Source: Muscardinus avellanarius
Taxonomy: Eukaryota; Chordata; Mammalia; Rodentia; Gliridae
Assembly: GCA_963383645.1 (NCBI GenBank)
Contig: OY726560.1
Span: 27,602,300 to 27,666,299, forward strand
DNA length: 64,000 bases
Reading direction: 5' to 3'
Part shown: positions 1 to 10,339 of the stretch, in pieces
Layout: each line of letters opens with the position of its first letter
How positions within the stretch are numbered: the stretch's first letter is position 1
Notes under the pieces: model-generated
What the model saw: the letters and a program-made list of their open reading frames with translations, nothing else
The model's database searches: none
Told to the model about the DNA's origin: nothing
Translations under genes and position numbers: made by a program

Positions 1-189
1 AGAACAAATTTGTGCATTTTCCAGGAAGACAGGCAAAACTAGAGAACATCATACTGTGAGATCAGCTAGCCTCAGAAAATCAAGGGTCATATGTTTTTCA
101 CTAATCTGTTTAAACTAGAGAGAAAATAGGAAGGAAAAGTGACTGCTTGAAAATAAGAGAAAGTAGTAGAATAGTGGAAGGTGCTTGGG

Positions 190-416
190 GAGAAAAAAGG
201 AAAGAAAAAAAATGAAGCTTGAGAGTGGAAACAGTTTAATGTTACGTTTGTGTATGAATATATAACTACCATGTTCATTAGCATGTTCAGGGAGGGGACT
301 GAGAGGGAGAAAAGGTAGGATTCAGAGGGAAACACACCAAAAGATGGTGCCTGCATCTATGAACATATCCCTTTGATTATCACTGTGATGTATAGTTACA
401 ATTCACCAATAAAAAC
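190..416 (+). mobile_element. L1 3' end (3'UTR and A-rich tail)
   Basis: The last 60 bases contain the terminal motif TTCACCAATAAAAA, which matches other L1 3' ends in this window (compare 7260-7310 and, reversed, 33914-33960). A purine-rich, G-containing stretch precedes it, as is usual for mammalian L1 3'UTRs. No coding part is present, so this is a 5'-truncated copy. The left boundary is uncertain. Confidence 0.55.
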
Positions 417-642
417 ACACACATTTTTTAGAACATATATTTTACCCAAAAGTGTTAATAATATTTCTATCGGGGGCAGTGACCGGGCCAGCCTACATCG
501 TTTCTAGAGTCTCTCTCACAATCTGTGACTAGAAAGATCCCATTATGTAAAAGTATGTCTTCTTTCCTATCTCCTCCTATTTCTAAAGAGTTTCAATTTG
601 CAAGCCCCCACCCCCATGTCCTTCATGGTAGAACTTTAGCTA

Positions 643-1090
643 GTGCCATGGTTGGGTCTGGATTATCTCCCAAAGACTCATGTGTCAAAGGCTTGTTCCC
701 CAAAACATCAATGTTACAGGTAGAGATTTGGGGAAACAATTGGATCATGAGGATAGTGGCCTCCTCAATGGATTCATCCTTTGTTGGATTCAAAGTTGAA
801 TGTATTAGGACATAGTAGAAACCGTAGAAGAAAAAGACTAGCTGGAAAAAGTGGCTTCTTAAGGGATATGCCTTTGGGGACTGTATCTTGACCCTTCCCC
901 TCCCTTTTTACTTCCTGGCTGCCATGAACTTTCTGGCATGATTTTTCTGCCTCACTACAGGCCTAAAAGTAATGAAGCCTGCTGACCACGGATAAACAGA
1001 AACCTCTGAAACCATAAGCCAAAACAAACTTTTCCTATTCTAAGCTGTTTATGTATTTTGGTTGCAATGACAAAAAGCTGACTAACCATA
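643..1090 (+). mobile_element. MaLR-type solo LTR (MLT1/MST-like)
   Basis: The block opens with TGCCATGGTTGGGTCTGG and has the layout of mammalian apparent LTR retrotransposon LTRs: a 'lose the strand, then ATGAACTTTCTGGCATG' middle part, an 'AACCTCTGAAACCATAAGCC' section, and an end near CTGACTAACCA. These landmarks are known from rodent and primate MaLR LTRs. It is strongly diverged and shows no internal region, so it is most likely a solo LTR. Subfamily is not determined. Confidence 0.65.
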
Positions 1091-1730
1091 AATTCCAGTT
1101 TCTATATCTGACTGGCTGAATCAATTTGGGATTAAAAATTCAGAAGCAGCTGATAAAATCTGAGCACCTAATTTCATCATCACATATTTAAGCTACTATG
1201 CCCAAAGAAGCAGAATTTAAATGAATTGACTGTAAAAAATAATAATCTGATTTAAAAAGTAATACAGTGTAAATGGAAATAAGATATTACATAAGTTATA
1301 AGGACTACTATAATTCTTAGGAACAGAAGTGTTCTCATAAAATTACAAAAAAGAAAAAAGAAACTACTGTATAGTTATATGAATTAATCAAAGAATTAAT
1401 TAATCAAAGAATTGTATATTAATTAATCAAAGAATTGGAAAGACTATTGGGAGATTATTTGACATAAACCTATAGCTCCTACATGGAGACTGCCTACTCT
1501 AGTGCCGTTGTTGGAAAGGGCTACTGATTATAAGCTTAAATTTTACACTAATCTTTACTTAAAATTTATAAAGAAAAACACTAGTATATTCACTTATTCA
1601 CTCTAAAATGTGAAAGTGAAGAGCTCTTTTTGTACATAAAGTCCACTTTTTAAACCATGGAAATTCCTCTTTACTAAAATAGAATGATTCCCTCAGGAGG
1701 AGATTTTATGTTAAAACTCAGATTATCTTG
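1090..1730. other. AT-rich non-genic stretch
   Basis: Apart from the small tandem repeat at 1381-1437 I see no repeat family, open frame or RNA gene that I can name here. Confidence 0.5.
1381..1437. repeat. Short tandem repeat, unit about 18-20 bp (AATTAATCAAAGAATT)
   Basis: The motif ATTAATCAAAGAATT occurs three times within about 57 bases with slightly variable spacing. It lies in AT-rich sequence without other features. Confidence 0.7.
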
Positions 1731-1932
1731 TATTTATTAAGCATTACTGTGTGCCAGAAGCTTCACATAAATTATGTCTAATTCTAAAATCTGGAAGGTA
1801 GTGACAAGAAAAATTTGAAGCCTTAGAGAGTTCAGCAATATACTTGAATTCACACAATTAAGAGAAATCAGGATAAAAACCAAGGTTATCTCACAGCAAA
1901 ACCTGTGTTCTGTGCTCATCACCTGCCAAAGA
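1730..1932 (+). repeat. MIR-type SINE
   Basis: The series 'TATTAAGCATTACTGTGTGCCAGAAGC', then an 'acct-loss, TCACACAATTAAGAGAAATCAGGAT' part and an 'AACCAAGGTTATCTCACAGC' end follows the MIR consensus order (core, then 'aactca-gctag-gg-gaaccc'). It is strongly diverged as expected for an ancient mammalian repeat. Confidence 0.6.
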
Positions 1933-2232
1933 TCTCAAGGTAGAAAGTTAACCTCTGGGAGATGAGAGTTCTCATTTAAGCACATAAGTTTTTCTGACCA
2001 TCTAATAGCATAACCTTCTTGCAGGAGATTTTCATGCCTCAAATACATTAGGTCAGGCTATTCCTAAACAATACTCACCGTTTATCTTTAAACCCATTTG
2101 GGTGCATGAGTATTTTTTCAGCAAAAATTATTTTTCCAATCTCCATACAAGGTTTAATTTAAATCTAAACAAGGAAATGTTCTTAAACCAAGAAACTTAA
2201 GTTAAAATTTTGTCATAGCAAGAGAAGAAATC

Positions 2233-2460
2233 AAATATTTAGTAGATACTATTTTGTGTGCCAGGTTCTTCAAATTCCTTGCTGTCACTTAAGTCTCACT
2301 TGAGCTTTACGAGGTTAGTATTTGATTCCTTTCATGCCTATCCAGGTCAGGTTATCTAGCTGGTGTTACATGAATATATAAGGAGAAGAGCTGGAACTTG
2401 AACCAACTATGTGGATTCTTAATGTAAACCCTTTCAACTCTACCATCCAGCATCCTGTAA
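2233..2460 (+). repeat. MIR-type SINE
   Basis: The segment contains 'TACTATTTTGTGTGCCAGGTTCTTC', followed by 'TTTACGAGGTTAGTATTTGATTCC' and 'AGAGCTGGAACTTGAACC', in the order of MIR core, middle and 3' part. No coding content. A second old copy lies at 1730-1932. Confidence 0.65.
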
Positions 2461-2559
2461 AGTGGATATTCAAGGAAGCTCCGGAAGAGACTTTCTGTTT
2501 CTGCTCAGAGATGTTAACGGATAGCACGTGTTGATTCCATGCTGATAGCAAGGAAAGAA

Positions 2560-3510
2560 AAAGCTGAGAAACTACAAATTACATTAGAAATGAGATTTTA
2601 GGGGAAAATCGACTTAAAATTTGGTGAGAAAAAATGACTGGAAGGGGAAAACGATACAGGCAGTTAGTGACCTGGGAAAGAAATCACCAATCCTATGGAA
2701 GCCAGTGAGATGATCCAGTTGGATTTCATTTTTCAATTTAAATTTATTTGTATACATATACAACATTATTAAAACTATAGATATATAGCTGAAGTTACCA
2801 ATACAAATCTTAATGATATATATGAGGATGCAGGAGGGAGGAGGTAGATTATGGAAGTAATTGCAGCAAGTACTATGTATGTGTTTATAGTCCTATCATC
2901 TATACAGTAGGATATATAATTATCATAGTAGAATATATAATTAGAGTGAACAAATAAATGTATAAAATTAAGAAATTGTTTAGCTAATATAAAAACCAAA
3001 AGATGTACATGCTAATGGATTAAGGTGATATTCTGATACATATAATATGTAATTATTTTATTTAATTTGTAATATGTTTAGATTGTGTTAAACAAGAGAA
3101 AGAGGCTATAACAGGTAAATAAACAAAAACTAATGAGAGTATTACTGGGAATCCATTATTTTAGTGGGAGAAGAAACAAAGAAAAACAAAAAGGAAATTC
3201 TACAATTTGGGGATAGGCAGAAATATATGTTGGGCTTAATAATACATCTAGAATGAGATAGGATTGTTTGTAAATAAATACCCAAACTCACATTTTATAG
3301 TATATGCAGAAGCCTGAAATTTAATCAGAACAATTAAATAATGTCTCCTTTACCTCTTCCCCTAGTTATTATACTAATAAGTATCAAGAAAAAATAATAT
3401 GAAATAACTGGGAAAGGTATAATAGAGAGATATTTTTGTGGTTCAGCACAAAAGAAGACCCTAGTCAAACAACAAACAAAATAAAAACAAGGCAAAAGTC
3501 ATACATTCAG
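2560..3510. other. AT-rich non-genic stretch
   Basis: No family or gene recognised. A 74-codon minus-strand open frame at 2775-2999 has the composition of AT-rich noise. Confidence 0.45.
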
Positions 3511-3512
3511 AA

Positions 3513-3513
<1 letters not shown>

Positions 3514-3604
<91 letters not shown>
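3514..3604. repeat. Compound microsatellite (TG)n(GA)n(GACA)n
   Basis: About 22 TG units run into GA units and then eight GACA units. It abuts the ID-end of the SINE at 3605-3801, so it occupies the place of that SINE's A-rich tail and probably grew from it. Confidence 0.95.
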
Positions 3605-3801
3605 CTGACTGGGGATTAAACCCAGAGACATTCTACCTTCTAGAAATACCCCAGCCTGATTTTATTTCTTATTTGGAAACAGGGTCACACTAGGTTGATG
3701 AGAGTCTCACTACTTGCTGTGGCTGTCCTTGAACATACAATCCTTTAGTCTCAGTCTTCCAAGTACTGGGATTATAGGCATGGGCCACCATGCTCAACTC
3801 A
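3605..3801 (-). mobile_element. B1-dID SINE (old copy)
   Basis: Read on the plus strand it shows the reversed ID part (GGGGATTAAACCCAGAGACATTC) and then the reversed B1 part (AACAGGGTCACACTAGG ... TACTGGGATTATAGGCATGG). Many substitutions separate it from the younger copies. Confidence 0.85.
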
Positions 3802-3804
3802 CAA

Positions 3805-4285
3805 ACATGTTTTAGCAAATGAGTTTTCTCCTTAATTACAAATAAAAAATAAAAAATTTGAAGCTCCTGATATACTAAGAGTAATCATAGAATAAGAATT
3901 TTAAGGCCTAGCTCTATACCTAATGAAATTAATATTAACACACAAGTTGAAAATTCCCAAGAGGTAAATTTTGGATACCACCACAGTATCTTATGTCCTA
4001 TTCAATCTATCCAATTCTGAACAACAAAAACATGAGGTACACTGTATATTCCCAAAATCTGGAAGGATTTTGATTGTTTGGGCCAAAATAAAATGGTGTT
4101 TGAGGAAATAGACATGTTTAATCAGACTTAAATTTTACATGATGTATGCAAGAATCAAAATATCACTTGATACCCCATTAGTATCTATGAGTTTTATCTC
4201 CTATTTACCAGTTAAAATAAACATAGTTAAAAATAAAAATATATGAGGCACAAGAAAGTGTTTTCTACACCATCTTGAGAGATGA
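3805..4285. other. Non-genic stretch
   Basis: No gene or repeat family that I can name. Confidence 0.4.
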
Positions 4286-4289
4286 AGTA

Positions 4290-4605
4290 GTCATAAGAAC
4301 TAGCTCCAAATGTCCAAAATGTGTTAGAACTATCAGACAGGAAATTTCACACCCCAATATTTAGTGTACTAAAGGTTCCAATTAAAAGTTAAGCCACATG
4401 TGTGGTAAGTAATTTTAGCAAAAAGAAGACTATACAAAATAATCAAATGAAGAAATTAAAAATTGAAAACAAAATAACCAAGACAAATGTCAATGATACA
4501 TTCCAGGAAAAAAAAATCAGTAAACTTATAGGCAAGGCAATGGAAATTGCCAAAACTGAGATGCCAAAAAATAAAAATAAAAAAAAAAAATAAAAGTATC
4601 ACAGG
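4290..4605 (+). mobile_element. Ancient L1M 5'UTR/ORF1 fragment
   Basis: The order 'ACTATCAGACAGGAAATTT', 'GTACTAAAGGTTCCAATTAAAAG', 'ATTAAAAATTGAAAACAAAATAACC', 'AAAAAATCAGTAAACTTATAGGC', 'TGGAAATTGCCAAAACTGAG' parallels the 5'UTR to coiled-coil part of old mammalian L1 ORF1. A 63-codon open frame at 4402-4593 reads this lysine-rich coiled-coil remnant. It is truncated and the frame is not a working ORF1. Confidence 0.6.
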
Positions 4606-4704
4606 GCATTTAAAAACTGTGCTATAATATTAAAAGGTCATCTATACATGTAACAAAAGAAAGCTAGTAGGGCTAAGAAAATATTAGATAAAAAATTTTA
4701 GACT

Positions 4705-5359
4705 TCCGGGAATATGGACTGAGAACAGAGCTCAGAGCCACAGAGGAGATACACCGGCCTCACGCCCGAGGACGCGGCAGCAGCGCCATACTGCCAGCGG
4801 CTGCAGCGAATTCACCGGACAGCTACAGCAAGCCGAGGTGAGCCTCTACGGAACAGCCAGGTGGGATTTTTCAGTGCAGGGAGCATCTAAAGCTCCCAGT
4901 GGCTCAGCTCAGCACACGCTGCAGAGACTCAGAGTGGAACTAAAAACCAAGAAGAAATAAGCCAGCCTCACAGCCGAGGGAGTAGCAGCGGCGCCATATT
5001 GCCACCAGCGGCAGCAGCAGCGAATTCACCGAGTCCAGTACAGCTACATCTGCGTACTCAAGAACAGTGAGTCAAATTGTGGGCCCCAGTGGAGAAATCC
5101 CAGTACTGTACTCCCTGGGACTTGACCCAGTGGGGGAGTGGCGGTGGCAGAGATATCACACCATAGGAGAAAGCGCAACTTGGCACCCCCCATAGTTTAA
5201 AGCAGCCTCTATCGACTCCCTGGGTCGGAGACTCTGTGATACAACCCAGTAAAGGAGTAGTGGGGTCAGAGATACTACAGACTCGAGATCCAGAGCACCT
5301 TAAGTGAAGTCATAGTGACCCAAGGGAATAACCCAGAGAAGGCACAAACTTCCAAAATC
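4705..5359 (+). promoter_or_regulatory. L1 5'UTR / internal promoter region
   Basis: This CpG-containing block stands out from its AT-rich surroundings and leads directly into an L1 ORF1. It begins at an ETS-like ACTTCCGGG. It carries two copies of a roughly 60-base unit (about 4770-4830 and 4985-5050) sharing AGCGCCATA-TGCC and GCAGCGAATTCACCG. The reverse complement of each unit's GCGCCATATTGCC or GCGCCATACTGCC resembles a YY1 site, the factor that sets the start of human L1 transcripts. A promoter role is inferred from position and motifs only. Confidence 0.65.
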
Positions 5360-6274
5360 ATGGGAAAGAGGAATAACACTGGAGCAATGAATGCCCACAA
5401 CCCCACATCAGAACCCGATAAAACAGAAAATCAGAGATTTCTAGAAGATCAAATCAGGAAAATAACTGTAGAAATAATAGAGGTGCTTCGAAAAGAATTC
5501 TGAGAGAGCCAAAAAGAGATAAAGGATGCAATTAATGAAGTAAAGGCCTCAATTCAAAGCATGAACAACTGATTAGACCACATGGAGAACAGAATCTCGC
5601 TCTTAGAAGATGATCATTCCAAAAATGAACTCATAGTTTCTAATCTAGAAAAAAATATCCAACAGCAGGAATCTGACATTGAAGAAATATGGGTCCATTT
5701 TAAGAGAGCTAACCTAAGAATAATTGGAATAGAGGAGGGAAAAGAAAGTGAAACCAAAGGGATCAACAATCTCTTCAAGGAAGTAATAGCAGAAAATTTT
5801 CCAAACATAGAGCAAGAGGTCGATACACAGGTCCAGGAAACTTATAGAACTCCCTTTATACAGGATCGGAGAAGAGGATCCCCATGCCACATAATTGTCA
5901 AAATGACCACTGTGGAAGCCAAGCAGAGAATCTTAAAGGCAACAAAAACAAAGGGCCAAGTGACATTCAGAGGCAAACCAATTAGAATCACTCCAGACTT
6001 CCCAAACCAAGTCATGAGAGCCAGAAGGGCTTGGAGTAACATATTCCAAACTCTGAAAGAAAACAACTTACAGCCAAAAATTTCCTACCCAGCAAAACTT
6101 TCTATCAAATTAGATGGGGAAATAAGAAGCTTCCATGACAAACAGAAACTGAAGGAATTTATGTCTTCAAAACCAGCGCTAGAGAAAATACTCAAAGAGA
6201 TTAACTACAAAGAAGAAATAGGGAACACACACCAGAACCAGAGAAACAAGATTTTCCATCCAACAGACAACTAA
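5360..6274 (+). pseudogene. L1 ORF1 (RNA-binding protein), broken
   Basis: This is a LINE-1 ORF1p homologue, the nucleic-acid chaperone that coats L1 RNA. The start at 5360 (MGKRNN) follows the 5'UTR. The frame runs 304 codons, a little short of the usual 330-370, and is interrupted by two in-frame TGA codons at 5501-5503 and 5570-5572, so only the part from 5582 (230 codons) is open. The order is: charged N-terminus, coiled coil (to about codon 115), RRM-like domain with the family signature NLRIIGIEEG, then a C-terminal domain with KGQVTFRGKPIRIT and ISYPAKLS. Both stops lie in the coiled-coil half. The protein is well conserved otherwise, which suggests a fairly recent insertion. No ORF2 follows. 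Confidence 0.9.
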
Positions 6275-6359
6275 GATTGGTTATCTGTGGAGATTCATTA
6301 TTTATGTTAGTCTTTCACCTATCTCTAAATTGTATTGTTTGCCTTTATTGTTGTTAATT

Positions 6360-6990
6360 TTTAGGATTTCTATTTGGAATATTAATATACCTTTAGATAT
6401 AGTATTTGGAAATATTTTATCCCATTCTATTAGTAACTTTTAACTCTGTTTACATTGTCTTTGATATACAATATTTTTTTTTAATTTTTTAGGGAGCTTG
6501 TATACTCTTCTGTTGCCTGTGCCATTGAAATCATATCCAAGAAATCACTGCCAATTTCAATGTTGTGAGGTTTTATGACCCATATTTTCTTCTAAAAGTT
6601 TATTGTCTTAAGATTTATATTTAGAGTTAATACTTGTATATGGGATTAGGTAAGGGTCCAATTTTATTCTTTTCCATGAAATTATTATTTTTCAACAATA
6701 TTTAGCTAAAAGATTATTATTTCCACCACCAAATGTTTGTGGAAACTTTGTCAAAAATAACTTGACAATATAGGGAAGAATTTAGTTCTAGGCTTGTATT
6801 TAACTCCAATGGTTTATATATCTGCCTTTAGAACAGTACTACACTGTTTCAATTATTGTAGCTTTATATGGTTTGAAATCAGAAAATATATATCTTCTAG
6901 CTTTGTTCTTTTTCAAGATCGTTTTGTGTATCTAGAATCCATATTCCATATTAGGATAGATTTTTTTCTGAAAAATAAATATATAAATAT
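6360..6990 (-). mobile_element. Old L1 ORF2 fragment, reversed
   Basis: Read on the minus strand this matches the RNase H-like/C-terminal part of L1 ORF2: plus-strand landmarks are TGTTGCCTGTGCC, ATATCCAAGAAATCACTGCC, GGTAAGGGTCCAATTTTATTC, CTCCAATGGTTTATATATCTG and ACACTGTTTCAATTATTGTAG, in the expected reverse order. It is more diverged than the ORF1 upstream, so the two are different elements. Confidence 0.75.
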
Positions 6991-7169
6991 ATGATAGTTT
7001 CATCTAGAAAAATAGAAAAAAATATTCTCTGGTAAGAAAGAAAGCAAAAAGAAATATTGAAATGTTATCTTTAAGTCATCAAAAGCTTGGTATCAGACAA
7101 ATGAAACTGTTATGTGAGATTATCATTTTTAATTTTGGATAAATTGCTATATTACTAGATGTCAACCAC

Positions 7170-7330
7170 TAAGCCAAACATGGGAGGGAGGGATGGGGAG
7201 AGAATGGAGTGGGGATTGGGTGGGGGCTGACTGGGCGATGTGTGCATGTATGTCTACAAAAGTTTGTATCCCACTATGATGTATGAATACAGTGCACCAA
7301 TAAAAAAAATAATATAAAATAAAATAAAAA
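7170..7330 (+). mobile_element. L1 3' end
   Basis: A G-rich tract (GGGAGGGAGGGATGGGGAG), then CCACTATGATGTATGAATAC and the terminal GTGCACCAATAAAAA plus A-rich tail match the L1 3'UTR end of this genome. It lies about 0.9 kb downstream of the ORF1 copy and in the same orientation. Confidence 0.75.
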
Positions 7331-7690
7331 AAAGAAAAAAACTTTAATTTTCAAAACTTGTAAGAGACACAATCTATAGATCCAAGATTAAAAAAAAAAA
7401 AAAACAAATTATGTTACATACATACAGACACATCCCTCAACAACCACAACAAAGACAAAAAACATGTGTAGGTAAACTATACTTAAATTGCTGAAAATCT
7501 CAAGTATGAAGAATGTTTTAAAAATTTGATGGGTTTCCTACAGAATAAAATGTGATAAAGGTTACATGTGAATTCTCATTGAAAACTATGTAAGAAAAAA
7601 ATGTGTATACACTGAAAAGTTGATACCTAGAGTAAAAGTTCAATAAGCACAAAGAATGAAAACTTAAGGACAACTTTACTGATGTTGTGT
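7330..7690. other. AT-rich non-genic stretch
   Basis: Possibly more old L1 sequence around 7360-7440, but the match is too weak to call. Confidence 0.35.
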
Positions 7691-7693
7691 ATG

Positions 7694-7721
7694 AGTGTGT
7701 GTGTGTGTGTGTGTGTGTGTG
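7694..7721. repeat. (TG)n microsatellite
   Basis: About 14 TG units directly at the tail position of the SINE at 7722-7920. Confidence 0.95.
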
Positions 7722-7920
7722 GCATTGAGGATTGAACCCAGAGGTATTCCAACTCTGAGTTAAATCCCCAGCTCAATTTTATTTCTTATTTGGAAACAGA
7801 GTCCCATTAAGTTGCGGAGGGCCTTGCTAAATAATTTTTGAGGCTGGCTTTGAACCTGCAATTCTCCTGTCTCAGCCTCCCAAGTATGGGAATTACAAGC
7901 ATGCATCACCACATCTAACT
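7722..7920 (-). mobile_element. B1-dID SINE
   Basis: Plus-strand reading gives the reversed ID part (GAGGATTGAACCCAGAGG) then the reversed B1 part (GGAAACAGAGTCCCATTAAG ... CAGCCTCCCAAGTATGGG). Tail is the TG microsatellite just before it. Confidence 0.88.
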
Positions 7921-8214
7921 TAACTTTACTGACTTTTAAAAAGGGGTTACTTATGAGAATGACTATATGAAAAATATCTTTTTCTAACTACTTAAATGAT
8001 AACAGAATGGAATCAAGTTAGGCACCTAAATTTACCAATTTTCAGGAAACAGAAAAGAAATGGACATATTAAATATCTCAATGACACTACCATTAACAAA
8101 AGACAGTGTGAGATACTACAGAATAAGCAACATGGTTTCTTTTACAAAGAAATTGAAAATAAGGAAATGAAAGTTATGCTTAATTTCAGTACTTGGAAGT
8201 CTGAAACAGAATAA

Positions 8215-8445
8215 AAGATTCAATTCTAGCCTTAGCAACATAGGACGGCACTCAGCAACTTAGGGAAACACTGTTTTAAGAACAAAAACAAGAAAAATAC
8301 GGCTGGGTATATAGCTCAGAAATAGAAAACTTCTGAAATCAATCTCCAGTGCCCAGGAAGAGAAAAGAAAAAAATAAATAAAAGAAAGAGAAAAAAAAAG
8401 GAAGGGAGGGAGGGAAGAAGGGAAGGAAAGAAATTAAAACTAAAG
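8215..8445 (+). mobile_element. B1-dID SINE, 5'-truncated, purine-rich tail
   Basis: The B1 end (AGCCTTAGCAACATAGG, AACACTGTTTTAAGAAC) precedes an ID part (CGGCTGGGTATATAGCTCAG ... CAATCTCCAGTGCC). The tail has evolved into a GAAA/GGAAGG purine tract to about 8445. Confidence 0.8.
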
Positions 8446-8499
8446 AAAAAAAGAGAGACTTAATATGATAATAATGATTTTACAAGTAAACTATCCAAA

Positions 8500-8580
8500 T
8501 CAATAAAAAAAATCCACTTTAAATATGTACAGTCCAATGTATCTCAAATATACCTCAATAAATTTAGAAGAAATAAAAAG
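8500..8580 (+). mobile_element. Old L1M 3' end
   Basis: 'TTAAATATGTACAGTCCAATG' and 'TACCTCAATAAATTTAGAAG' recall the end of old mammalian L1M 3'UTRs. Confidence 0.45.
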
Positions 8581-8805
8581 TTTAAAGGTAAAACAAAGAC
8601 TTTTCTCAGAAAAATAAAAGTTAAAATAATATTGCTAGTTTAGATACTCTATCAGATATGTTCATGAAGATAAAAATATGATGCAGGTCAAAAACTCCAA
8701 TCTACAGTAAGAATGAAAGCACTGGTAATAGAAGATATGATCAATGCACATTTACATTAATCCCATATAAGTTATCTGTTTAAAGCATGATTTAGCAACA
8801 ATAGG

Positions 8806-9013
8806 GTTTTTTGTGTGTGGTTTTGGGATGGAACTCAAGGGCATTCTACCTCCAAGTGACACCCCCAGCTGTATTTGTTATCTTTATTTTGAAACAGGGT
8901 CTCACTGAGTTGCAAAGGGCCTCACTAAGTAGCTGAGGTTGTCTGCAAACCTTGATCCTTCTATCTCAGCTTTCTGAATGCTGGGATTACAAGCCTGTGC
9001 CACAGAGCCAGAC
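8806..9013 (-). mobile_element. B1-dID SINE
   Basis: Reversed ID part (GATGGAACTCAAGGGCATTC) and reversed B1 part (GGGTCTCACTGAGTTGC ... CTGGGATTACAAGCCTGTGCC). Confidence 0.88.
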
Positions 9014-9159
9014 TGACAATAGATTTTATTACATATCAAAAAGTGATTGACAAGAAATGGCAGCAGAGAGGAGTAGGAAAAAAACTGGAAAAATACTGGC
9101 ATATGGTCCTTGTACTGCACACAGAGTAGTATAACATTATTTAAAGGCATGGTGAGATT

Positions 9160-9475
9160 ATTTTGAAATGGATATTATTTACCCTAGAGAATACAATGAA
9201 AATAAAAAAAACTATAAAAATAGTGGAGTCAAACTGATATACCAAATAATACTCAAACTTTAATAAGCATAAATAATATAAAAGAAAAAATGGAATAAAA
9301 GTGAGAAAATATGAGCTTCAATCCAATCATATCCATGATTACTTTAAATATGAATGGACTAAGCATATAAAGATAGAGATTAGGTAAAGTAACTAAAATC
9401 CTGAAGAAATCTGATTCAGATGCCTATCTCTTTATAGAAACATTAAAAAAAACTATCAAACAAAAGTACCTTGGC
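9160..9475 (+). mobile_element. Old L1M fragment (ORF1-ORF2 junction, start of ORF2)
   Basis: 'GATTACTTTAAATATGAATGG' followed by 'ACTAAGCATATAAAGATAG' and 'TCAGATGCCTATCTCTTTATAG' parallels the start of the L1 ORF2 endonuclease region. It is full of gaps and stops. Confidence 0.55.
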
Positions 9476-9604
9476 CAGAAATTTGGAAAACACTCAATGG
9501 TTTACATCAACCATGAAAAGGCAAGTGTTAGAAAATATTTGTGGCCTTTTTATTTGTCCTCATTTTTCCATGGCTTATTATGTAATATAATCTTTGCAAA
9601 ATCA

Positions 9605-9766
9605 ATTTGAGGAGTCACTAAACAAACAGATGACTGTACAATGAACCAAAATCATCCCTGAGGAAGCCCAGAAAGTACACCTCTTAGACAAAGACTAACT
9701 CAGCTATTTTAAATATGCTCAAAGTGCTAAAGAAAACCAGATAATCAAAACCAGATAATCAAAATG
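9605..9766 (+). mobile_element. Old L1M 5'UTR/ORF1 start, left half of a split element
   Basis: 'AATGAACCAAAATCATCCC', 'CTGAGGAAGCCCAGAAAGTAC', 'AGACAAAGACTAACTCAGC' and 'AATATGCTCAAAGTGCTAAAG' are in the order found at the 5'UTR/ORF1 start of old L1M elements. The continuation lies at 10340 after the reversed insertion. The 14-base CCAGATAATCAAAA is duplicated in tandem at about 9737-9764, at the break. Confidence 0.65.
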
Positions 9767-10330
9767 AAATATCATTTAACATAATGTTCTCCATGTCTTT
9801 TAATCTTGCAAATGTCATGATTTTCATCTACTTTATAGCTGAGAAGAATTCTGTTGTGTGTATATTCCATAATTTTGCAATTCATTCATCTGTTGATGGA
9901 CACCTAGGTTCATTCCATATTTTGGCCATTACAAATTGTGCTGCTATAAAAATGGAAATGCATATGTTACTATAGTTCTCTGATTTCAACCCCTTTGGAC
10001 AATTACCCAGGAGTGGTATCATATGGTGAATCCATTCCCAGTTTTCTAAGGAATCTCCACACTGAGCTCCATAGCGACTGAACTAGTTTGCACTCTCACC
10101 AACAATGTAAAAGAGTTCCTCTTTCCTCACATACTCGCCAACATTTGTTGTTATTTGATTTCTTTATGCTTGCCACTCTGATTGGGGTTAGATGGAATCT
10201 CAGTGTAGTTTATAGATTTGCATCTCCCTGATGGCTAGTGATGTTGAACATCTTTTCATGTATCTATTGACCACTTGTTTCTCTTTTGTGAAGTGTGTAT
10301 TCAATTCAGTTGCCCACACATCTATAATCA
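9767..10330 (-). mobile_element. L1 ORF2 C-terminus/3'UTR fragment, reversed
   Basis: The plus strand reads the reverse complement of the L1 segment also seen at 34190-34740 and 46490-46850: TTAACATAATGTTCTCCATG, ATTCATCTGTTGATGGACACC, ACAAATTGTGCTGCTATAAAA, CTCCACACTGAGCTCCATAG. It lacks the terminal 3'UTR and A-tail and splits an older L1M. Confidence 0.85.
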
Positions 10331-10339
10331 ATTAATTTG

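Noticed and set aside
3557..3604. CRISPR-like or satellite array
   Set aside because: Simple GACA units without spacers in a mammalian genome: a microsatellite.
5614..6066. Two minus-strand open frames (5614-5808, 5842-6066)
   Set aside because: They are antisense shadows of the L1 ORF1 coding sequence on the plus strand.
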